NCBI GenBank assembly: GCA_021847855.1
Contig: JAJZOT010000016.1
Location: 1-11,985 of the forward strand
Direction: 5' to 3'
DNA: 11,985 nt
Source: Thermoplasmata archaeon
GTDB taxonomy: Archaea > Thermoplasmatota > Thermoplasmata > Thermoplasmatales > Thermoplasmataceae
Shown: piece by piece, positions 6,533 to 11,985 of the stretch
Position numbering within the stretch: position 1 is the stretch's first letter
How the letters are laid out: the number at the start of each line of letters is the position of its first letter
Program-made: the position numbers and the translations under genes
Notes under the pieces: model-generated
The model's input: only the letters and a program-made list of their open reading frames with translations
What the model was told of the DNA's origin: nothing
Database searches by the model: none

Positions 6533-6781
6533 TCAATACATTGTAAGATTAAATTTCTCGTCCGCTTCTTCATAGGTTTTCCTGTCCCGGATGCTTAGAA
6601 GTCTCGAGATTCGTTCCATATGATCAGTATCAGATCTGTCATATTGTTCTCTTCCAAGGGCAAGCCTGGATAAATTCTCGTCAAAATATACCCATTCCCC
6701 GTGTTTTCTCAGACAGTGAACACACTCTGCTGCTTCATCTTCATCTTTATCCGCGTGAATAAAGCATTCCTTATAACTCAT
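6533..6781 (-). CDS. Small zinc-finger-like protein at the end of the nuo operon, 82 aa
   Basis: A soluble, acidic protein of unknown function. The N-terminal part holds the pattern C6-x2-H9-x10-C20-x2-C23-x3-H27 (CFIHAD ... ECVHCLRKH), which resembles B-box or short treble-clef zinc sites of the kind CxxH...CxxC...H/C. The rest (residues about 36-82) is charged and likely helical (HMERISRLLSIRDRKTYEEADEKF). No signal peptide or membrane segment is seen. Its ATG overlaps the stop of the preceding gene by 4 bases (ATGA), and GAGGTG lies 9 nt upstream, so translation in the nuo operon is well supported. The position suggests a role in assembly, regulation or electron input of the complex I-like enzyme, but nothing in the sequence proves this. 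Metal binding is inferred from the motif only. Confidence 0.8.
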   Translation of the reverse strand: MSYKECFIHADKDEDEAAECVHCLRKHGEWVYFDENLSRLALGREQYDRSDTDHMERISRLLSIRDRKTYEEADEKFNLTMY

Positions 6782-7143
6782 AGATCAGAACACCTCTTTG
6801 CATTGAATTCAGGAAATTTTATGCTGTACCGGTCTATCATGATTCTAAGAAAGTAAACGAGGTTTTCCAGATACTCAGATGCTTCGTCCGGGCCAACCTG
6901 AGGAAAGCCCGCTTTTCCGAACTGTTCGGCAAATCCAAGGATCGAGTCGCATTTCTCTTTACCTTTGAGTATGTCATCAATTCTACGTAGCAGGTTAAGA
7001 GCTGCTTCGTATTTCTGTTTCTTTGTAATGGCGAAAGCGGTTGAATAGGTGAGGATCTTTCTACCTATCCTAGATTCTGCATCATCGATTTCACCAAACA
7101 TCAATGCGCTCCTTATAATTTCCAAATCTGTGATCACATTCAT
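6778..7143 (-). CDS. Hypothetical helical protein directly after nuoN, 121 aa
   Basis: A soluble protein that appears almost wholly alpha-helical (DLEIIRSALMFGEIDDAESRIGRKILTY..., then KYEAALNLLRRIDDILKG and ASEYLENLVYFLRIMIDRY). It could form a helical bundle or TPR-like fold. I do not recognise the family. It has two cysteines, no metal motif and no membrane segment. I chose the ATG at 7143: it is 1 nt after the nuoN stop and has GGTGGT 4 nt upstream. Longer starts exist in frame (TTG at 7155, GTG at 7152; 125 and 124 residues) but would lie within the ribosome site. Tight coupling on both sides (1 nt after nuoN, ATGA overlap with the zinc-finger-like gene) argues that it works with the complex I-like enzyme; this is inference from gene order. 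Confidence 0.8.
   Translation of the reverse strand: MNVITDLEIIRSALMFGEIDDAESRIGRKILTYSTAFAITKKQKYEAALNLLRRIDDILKGKEKCDSILGFAEQFGKAGFPQVGPDEASEYLENLVYFLRIMIDRYSIKFPEFNAKRCSDL
6791..6796 (-). promoter_or_regulatory. Ribosome binding site GAGGTG of the 82-aa gene
   Basis: GAGGTG lies 9 nt before the ATG at 6781, inside the Lys-Arg-Cys codons near the 3' end of the preceding gene. It supports this start and internal initiation in the operon. Confidence 0.6.
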
Positions 7144-7144
7144 T

Positions 7145-8560
7145 TTAACCACCAAACAGTCCGCTTGCCATTGGCAGAAGTGATTGGAAAATGCTGAAAT
7201 AGAAGAAAATGGCCACTACTATAACAGCTGAAAAGTAAACCGGAATCTTGACGCTGGCCGGTGTCTGGAATTTATTATCATCTGGACTGCCTGAGTACAT
7301 TATTATCATCACACGGAAGTAATAGAAGACGGAAATTGCGCTGTTCAGGATGGCAACAACCGCGAGCCACCATAATCCTCCCTGCACCAGGGAAAGAAAC
7401 AGGTAGAATTTGGCAAAAAATCCTCCAGTGAGAGGTATTCCAGCCAGTGCCAGAAGCAGGATTGAGAAGGAGAGAGCAATACCCGGTGACTTCTTTGACA
7501 TACCAGATAGATCGTCTATCTTGGGAGATGTTCCCTTTATAGAATTCATGGTCAGGAATGCTCCACCCTTCATGAAAATGTAAACAAGAGAATACAGCAT
7601 TCCGGCAGCAACTGCATAGTTCGTTGCAGGGCCATCGGAGGTATAACCTGCAACTGCGAATACAAGTATAAGGTATCCTGCCTGCGCAACGCTGGAATAT
7701 GCAAGCAGCTTTTTCAGATTCGTCTGTGACAGGGCTGATATATTGGCATACGTCATTGTTGCAACTGCAAGTATGGCGAAGAAACCGTAAACGTAGCCAC
7801 TCATTCCGGAGAAACCGACAATGAAAACCTTTAACATGATCATAAAAGCAACCAGTTTGCTTCCCGTGGACAGAAAAGCAGAGACAGAGTTTTCAGTCCC
7901 GTCGTATGTATCAATTGCCCATTGATGCATAGGAAATATTGCAAGCTTGAATCCAAATCCTATGATAAGGAGACCGAGTGCTATAAGCATGTCTGGAGAG
8001 GAAGATATGTGTTCGAGAGATGAAAGGTCAAATGTTCCCGTCGAAAGAAAGAAATAGGACAACCCGAGGATAATGAAAGCTGTAGCTACGGTCCCGGTGA
8101 AGAAATATTTCGTGGCGGATTCAAGGGTGCGCTTTGTCTTGTGATAACCAGCTATTACGTATGTTCCGATGCTAACAGCCTCGAAGCTTATGAAAAGTGT
8201 AATGAGGTTATAGCTGAATGCAGCAACTACCATTCCGACGGTCACAAAAAGCAGCATAGCGTAGAATATTTCGCTCCTGTTTCCTATATTCCTGAGTGCC
8301 GGATAGGTTATGAAAGCAGATGAGACAACGAATAGCAGGGCGAAATATACAGTAAAATCGTTGAACACAAAATAATCTGATAGATTGACATTATGCGGCA
8401 GATACAGTATCAGAAAGAATGAAAGAATAAATGCGGCAAATGCAACGGAAGCATAGATCACGGATTTAGCCCTGAGGATGCCAAGGGCCAATATTATAAA
8501 GCCAGCAGCGCCAAGCACGAATAAGGGATAATAGGTTTCAAGTGAATACAGTGTTATCAT
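7145..8560 (-). CDS. nuoN: NADH dehydrogenase-like complex I subunit N
   Basis: An antiporter-like proton-translocating membrane subunit of complex I. It has 471 residues and about 14 membrane helices. The key charged residues of the family are visible: E127 in FISFEAVSIGTYVIAGY (TM5), K205 in FGFKLAIFPMHQW (TM7), K235 in LSTGSKLVAF (TM8) and K384 in GGFFAKFYLF (TM12). The usual loop motif GAPTPV before SAFLS reads GTENSV here (residues 221-226). The start ATG overlaps the nuoM stop by 4 bases and has GGAGG 6 nt upstream. It is followed by two small uncharacterised genes rather than by further nuo genes. Relation to the Mrp/Mnh antiporter subunits is close, but the gene order K-L-M-N fixes the assignment. 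The electron donor is not shown in this window. Confidence 0.95.
   Translation of the reverse strand: MITLYSLETYYPLFVLGAAGFIILALGILRAKSVIYASVAFAAFILSFFLILYLPHNVNLSDYFVFNDFTVYFALLFVVSSAFITYPALRNIGNRSEIFYAMLLFVTVGMVVAAFSYNLITLFISFEAVSIGTYVIAGYHKTKRTLESATKYFFTGTVATAFIILGLSYFFLSTGTFDLSSLEHISSSPDMLIALGLLIIGFGFKLAIFPMHQWAIDTYDGTENSVSAFLSTGSKLVAFMIMLKVFIVGFSGMSGYVYGFFAILAVATMTYANISALSQTNLKKLLAYSSVAQAGYLILVFAVAGYTSDGPATNYAVAAGMLYSLVYIFMKGGAFLTMNSIKGTSPKIDDLSGMSKKSPGIALSFSILLLALAGIPLTGGFFAKFYLFLSLVQGGLWWLAVVAILNSAISVFYYFRVMIIMYSGSPDDNKFQTPASVKIPVYFSAVIVVAIFFYFSIFQSLLPMASGLFGG
7148..7153 (-). promoter_or_regulatory. Ribosome binding site GGTGGT formed by the last two codons of nuoN
   Basis: The two terminal Gly codons of nuoN (GGT GGT) are followed by TAAA and then the ATG at 7143. 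The element decides the start of the next gene and resembles the GGTGAT before the peroxiredoxin gene. Confidence 0.6.
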
Positions 8561-10047
8561 AGAATTCCTCCGGCATAAGCCTCAATCGGACCATAGAATA
8601 ATGTGGGGAATATCCCCAGTATGAGTATAATTATGAATATGATTAGTAGAATTGCAAGTGCTGGACCACTTATGTCAGATATCTTTCCAAGTCTTTCATT
8701 GTATGGTCCGTAAAGTGCCTTTTGCGCAGCCCATATGTGATATGATGCGGTAATCAGCATTCCAAATACAAGCAAAAATATCCAGTATCCAATTGTCTGG
8801 AATGATCCCACCAAGATTGAGAATTCACCAACGAAACCTGCGAGGCCCGGAAGACCGAGTGATGCAAGAAGTCCCCCCAGCATAAGTGTTGATAGGAACG
8901 GTGCTTCCCTGTAGATTCCACCAAGGGATGGTATCCTTTCACTTCCTGTCTTCTGGTAAATGAAATAGATTGAACCAAATAAAAGAAGCATGATTATGCC
9001 ATGGGTTGCAACCTGAAACATGCCACCAGAAGCTGAAATCAGAGCATTCTGGAACCCTGGATCTATCAGGGATGCACCGAATGCGATTGTGACAAAACCC
9101 ATGGAAGCAGCACTCGCATATGCCATCATTCTTTTAAGGGACTGCTGAAACATGGCGGTCAGGGCAAAATATGATATACTGATCAGCCCCAGTGCAATTA
9201 TTATGGCAAGCCCCGTGTATCCTATTAGATTTGCAAATGGGAAAATTATACCAAAAAGACCGTATCCACCCATCGCTGAAAGAGCCCCTGCAAGTATAAT
9301 CGTAGTCGGGTATGGTGCCACCTCGTAACTATCCGCGACCCAGGCATGGACAGGAAAAGATGGAAGTTTTACAAGGAACGAAATAACAAAACCGAACAGG
9401 ATAAAGAACCTTGATATTGAAGGTAAGAAAGATACAAACTTAGCTGAAGTCATGGCAGCAAGGAGAGGCGTCATCTGAAGGGTGAGCACATGATAATAGA
9501 GATCGTAATATGAATAAAGTGCAAATATAGAAAGCAGCATAAAGATGGATCCTATGTGAGTGTAAACAAAGAATTTCAGTGAAACAGGCTCCTTCCGGTT
9601 ACCGCCAAACCTGCCTATCATGAAATATACTGGAACAAGAACGAGTTCCCAGAAGATGTAGAAAAAGATGAAATTCCTGGAGATAAGGAGACCAATCATC
9701 CCTGATTCTGTCAGGAGGATAAGCATCATCATATTTTTGCCAAATTTCTCCTCATCGGTCAGGAATGAAGCAGCAGCAAAGATTATGCCCGTGAGTATCA
9801 ACAGCGTGTCAGAAAATCCGGAAACACCGATGGAGAAATATATGCCAGCTGATTTCGATAACGCAATGTTTGATACTGAGAGAAAACCGCCAGTATAGCC
9901 TGAAGCAAACCTGAAAATGCTGTAAAGTCCTATTGCAATTGCTGTTACTGATGTGGAGATCTTAGTAAAATAGCCGCTTCCCTTTTTTAATAGAAACGCT
10001 ATCAGCGAAGAGAGCAGGACCCATAGAAAGATGTAAAGTACTATCAT
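8557..10047 (-). CDS. nuoM: NADH dehydrogenase-like complex I subunit M
   Basis: An antiporter-like proton-pumping subunit, 496 residues, about 14 membrane helices. Family residues present are E134 in FFYIFWELVLVPVYFMI (TM5), K227 in FLVKLPSFPVHAW (TM7), H349 in VATHGIIMLLLF and E408 in GLAGFVGEF (TM12). Two usual residues are absent. The family motif AGxLLKMGGYG reads AGALSAMGGYG, so the TM8 Lys is Ala258. The motif AYSSxSHMGF reads AYASAASMGF, so the TM10 His is Ser315. The loop normally reading DAHxEAP is DSYEVAP. The length and all other landmarks are normal, so the gene looks intact. It overlaps nuoL upstream and nuoN downstream by ATGA, with GGTG 4 nt before its start. The assignment to M rather than L or N rests on WELVLVPVY, KLPxxPxHAW and gene order. 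Confidence 0.95.
   Translation of the reverse strand: MIVLYIFLWVLLSSLIAFLLKKGSGYFTKISTSVTAIAIGLYSIFRFASGYTGGFLSVSNIALSKSAGIYFSIGVSGFSDTLLILTGIIFAAASFLTDEEKFGKNMMMLILLTESGMIGLLISRNFIFFYIFWELVLVPVYFMIGRFGGNRKEPVSLKFFVYTHIGSIFMLLSIFALYSYYDLYYHVLTLQMTPLLAAMTSAKFVSFLPSISRFFILFGFVISFLVKLPSFPVHAWVADSYEVAPYPTTIILAGALSAMGGYGLFGIIFPFANLIGYTGLAIIIALGLISISYFALTAMFQQSLKRMMAYASAASMGFVTIAFGASLIDPGFQNALISASGGMFQVATHGIIMLLLFGSIYFIYQKTGSERIPSLGGIYREAPFLSTLMLGGLLASLGLPGLAGFVGEFSILVGSFQTIGYWIFLLVFGMLITASYHIWAAQKALYGPYNERLGKISDISGPALAILLIIFIIILILGIFPTLFYGPIEAYAGGIL
8567..8571 (-). promoter_or_regulatory. Ribosome binding site GGAGG of nuoN, within the 3' end of nuoM
   Basis: GGAGG, made by the Gly493-Gly494 codons (GGA GGA) of nuoM, is 6 nt before the nuoN ATG. 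It is the strongest Shine-Dalgarno match in the window. Confidence 0.75.
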
Positions 10048-11936
10048 ATAGCACCGCCGATTATTTCAACGATCAGAAACACAATCGCTGCCACTATTAT
10101 CATGAGAATGAAATAGTTTTCAACTACTCCAGACTGTATTTTTCTCAAAATGGAACCAAACCTCGAAATGCCGGTTCCAGCCTTCTCGTTTGCTGTGTTA
10201 TATCTTGCCTCAAAACCTGAGAAAGATGCTGAAAGCGGCAGTATAGCACGGACCGCAATCAGGTTTGTAAATAATTTGTCAATGTAGTACTTCTCTTTAA
10301 TTACATGATATGCACGGCTCCTGCTCCTGTCAAGGTATTTCCATCTGTCACCAGTGCCAACATAAATACCTAACAGGACACCTATTGCTATTAGAACGTA
10401 GACAAGGGATTCCTCTGCTAAAGGTGCAGTGAAAGATGTGTAGCCCGGATATATATAAGAATAGAAATCACCCTGGAATATTCCAAAGATCAATGCAAGT
10501 ATAGCAAGCGGTATCATAGGTAGAATGGCCCACAATGGTGGATCTTTTGCATGTTCTGCCAGGTAAGACCTTGATTTTCCAAGGGCCACCATTGAAAACA
10601 TCCTGAATGTGTAAAAGGCAGTGAAGAATTCGCCGAAAGCAAGGAAAATCCATGGAAATATATCCTGTATTTTATAACCTGATAATACATAATAATTCCA
10701 TGAAGCGTCTACTATCTCCCCCTTGGAGAAAAACGCGGCAGTTGGAGGGATCCCTGCAAGTGTAATTGCACCTATGAACATCAATGTTACAGCCCACGGC
10801 ATCTTTCTCCACAAACCGCCCATTTTTCTAATATCTCTCAGGTCAAGAAGGGCTATTAGAATGGCACCTGCCGACAGGAAAAGAAGGGCCTTGAAGAATG
10901 CATGTACAACGAGCTGATATATCCCAAAGGGAACTCCCGAATAACCGATTATGCCTGCGATACCAATTGCTGCCATCATGTAACCTATCTGACTTATCGT
11001 AGAATAAGCGAGCACCCTCTTGATGTCATTCATCACCCAGGCAAGCGTCCCGGAATAAATCGCAGTGAATGCTCCAATTATTGCGACTACGTAAAGCGAA
11101 TAATAAGCTGAGAATTCAAATAATGGAAATACCCTCGCCACAAGGTAAACACCAGCTGTTACCATGGTTGCTGCATGTATTAAGGCCGAGACCGTTGTCG
11201 GACCTTCCATAGCATCTGGAATCCATACGTGGAGAGGAAACTGGGCAGACTTCCCAACTGCACCTCCAAAAATAAGGATCGTAATGAGAGCAAGTTTGTC
11301 TGAGCCTATGTAAGTTGCAACAGCAGACGCATTCTGTATCAGGTAAGGTATACTGAGTGGATCTCTTCCAGGTAGAGCTCCAGAAAGGGATGTGTAGAGA
11401 ATTGCCAGGCCTATAAGCAAGGACATATCCCCAACTCTTGTAACTATGAATGCCTTCTTCGCTGCAGATGCTGCATTAGGCTTGAAGTACCAGAAGCCGA
11501 TAAGCAGATAGGAACAGAGACCAACCAGCTCCCAGAACAGGAAAAGAATAACCAGATTGGATGCAAGTATCAACCCGAGCATTCCGCTTGTGAAAAGAGC
11601 AGTCTCAGCAAAATACACATGTTTATTCGGATCTTTTCCCATATAATAAGTTGCAAACAGGTGAATCATTAATGAGACAAATGAGACCATTATGACCATT
11701 ACAAGGGCCAGATGATCAATATAGATACCATATCTCAGGTTTGCGAACCATGAATATGACTGGTATATTGTCCCATTCCCGATCGTAAAATAAACATAAG
11801 CTGACAGGGCAAGTGAAATAGCTATTGATGTTGAAGCAATCGCCCCCGCCAGCACCTTCCTGCTTCTGCCTGCAGCTAATGCTATAGGAGATGCAATCAG
11901 TGGTGCCAGAAATATAAACCAACCTGCGAAATACAT
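10044..11936 (-). CDS. nuoL: NADH dehydrogenase-like complex I subunit L
   Basis: The distal antiporter-like proton-pumping subunit, 630 residues (family about 600-650), with about 16 membrane helices. The long lateral-helix region and final membrane anchor are present (YYIDKLFTNLIAV, then NYFILMIIVAAIVFLIVEII). Family residues seen: E136 in LFLFWELVGLCSYLLIGFW (TM5), K229 in GGAVGKSAQFPLHVWIPDAMEGP (TM7), H254 in SALIHAATMVTAGVYL, H345 in VVHAFFKALLF and K405 in AAFFSKGEI (TM12, usually SKDEI). The start ATG is 4 nt after the nuoK stop. The stop overlaps the nuoM start by 4 bases. Upstream AAGGGT could serve as a weak ribosome site. It belongs to the same operon as nuoM, nuoN and the two small genes. 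Confidence 0.97.
   Translation of the reverse strand: MYFAGWFIFLAPLIASPIALAAGRSRKVLAGAIASTSIAISLALSAYVYFTIGNGTIYQSYSWFANLRYGIYIDHLALVMVIMVSFVSLMIHLFATYYMGKDPNKHVYFAETALFTSGMLGLILASNLVILFLFWELVGLCSYLLIGFWYFKPNAASAAKKAFIVTRVGDMSLLIGLAILYTSLSGALPGRDPLSIPYLIQNASAVATYIGSDKLALITILIFGGAVGKSAQFPLHVWIPDAMEGPTTVSALIHAATMVTAGVYLVARVFPLFEFSAYYSLYVVAIIGAFTAIYSGTLAWVMNDIKRVLAYSTISQIGYMMAAIGIAGIIGYSGVPFGIYQLVVHAFFKALLFLSAGAILIALLDLRDIRKMGGLWRKMPWAVTLMFIGAITLAGIPPTAAFFSKGEIVDASWNYYVLSGYKIQDIFPWIFLAFGEFFTAFYTFRMFSMVALGKSRSYLAEHAKDPPLWAILPMIPLAILALIFGIFQGDFYSYIYPGYTSFTAPLAEESLVYVLIAIGVLLGIYVGTGDRWKYLDRSRSRAYHVIKEKYYIDKLFTNLIAVRAILPLSASFSGFEARYNTANEKAGTGISRFGSILRKIQSGVVENYFILMIIVAAIVFLIVEIIGGAI
10051..10058 (-). 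promoter_or_regulatory. Ribosome binding site GGCGGTGC of nuoM, within the 3' end of nuoL
   Basis: The Gly627-Gly628 codons (GGC GGT) of nuoL and the following base give GGTG, 4 nt before the nuoM ATG at 10047. This supports that start and coupled translation. Confidence 0.6.
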
Positions 11937-11940
11937 GATG

Positions 11941-11985
11941 TTAACCCTTTATCTCACTCAATAGTGGAATATCGACCTTACCGAA
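11941..11985 (-). CDS. nuoK: NADH dehydrogenase-like complex I subunit K, C-terminal end only
   Basis: Only the last 14 codons and the TAA stop are in the window: FGKVDIPLLSEIKG. The tail V-D-x-x-x-L-S-E-[IM]-[KR]-G matches the usual C-terminal end of NuoK (E. coli ends in a similar SVSEMRG). Its position 4 nt before nuoL fits the standard nuoK-nuoL order. The rest of the gene lies beyond the right edge. Confidence 0.75.
   Translation of the reverse strand, partial: FGKVDIPLLSEIKG

Noticed and set aside
7144..7155. TTG (7155) or GTG (7152) as start of the helical protein after nuoN
   Set aside because: Both lie inside the GGTGGT ribosome site that serves the ATG at 7143. The ATG has ideal spacing.
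7145..11936. The L-M-N genes as an Mrp/Mnh-type Na+/H+ antiporter
   Set aside because: The upstream gene ends like NuoK, all three paralogues L, M and N are present in complex I order, and NuoL has the long C-terminal helix region.

Overview
The window most likely comes from an acidophilic archaeon of the order Thermoplasmatales (Thermoplasma/Ferroplasma/Cuniculiplasma relatives). The genus cannot be fixed from sequence alone. The signs are: archaeal TATA-type promoters (TTAAATACT) exactly 28 nt before start codons, which implies leaderless mRNAs; oligo-T tracts after genes; heavy use of AGG/AGA for Arg and ATA for Ile; a one-TatA/one-TatC Tat system; a compact nuoK-L-M-N block; and a large, sequon-rich surface protein built from GLPxG-type repeats. 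Base composition is moderately AT-rich.

Left part (plus strand): the 3' three quarters of hemB (heme biosynthesis) starts before the window. A 1-Cys type peroxiredoxin with its own Shine-Dalgarno (SD) sequence follows. After it comes a 112-residue protein of unknown function, 12 bp downstream and next to a small hairpin. A 1097-residue extracytoplasmic membrane-anchored protein then occupies 1994-5287. It has an N-terminal membrane segment, about eight divergent beta-type repeats, a beta-propeller-like region and a C-terminal membrane anchor. Next is the two-gene operon tatA-tatC (Tat export of folded proteins), with a 1-bp overlap.

Right part (minus strand, read from the window's right end): the last 14 codons of nuoK, then nuoL, nuoM and nuoN (proton-pumping antiporter-like subunits of complex I), then two small soluble proteins. 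The first of these is mostly helical (about 121 aa). The second is an 82-aa protein with a CxxH/CxxC/H zinc-binding pattern. Spacings are 4 nt (nuoK/L), ATGA overlaps (L/M, M/N and between the two small genes) and 1 nt (nuoN/small gene), so this is one operon. It ends exactly against tatC: the two convergent stop codons share the palindrome TGATCA.

The most notable observations are as follows. (1) NuoL, NuoM and NuoN each end in a Gly-Gly pair whose codons form the SD of the next gene. (2) NuoM lacks the TM8 Lys and TM10 His of its family's central ion path. (3) Two uncharacterised small genes, one zinc-finger-like, are built into the nuo operon. (4) A T8-A-T8 tract about 80 nt into tatC could be a leaky terminator. 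I found no tRNA, rRNA, CRISPR array, insertion sequence or integration site. No intergenic gap exceeds 150 bp.
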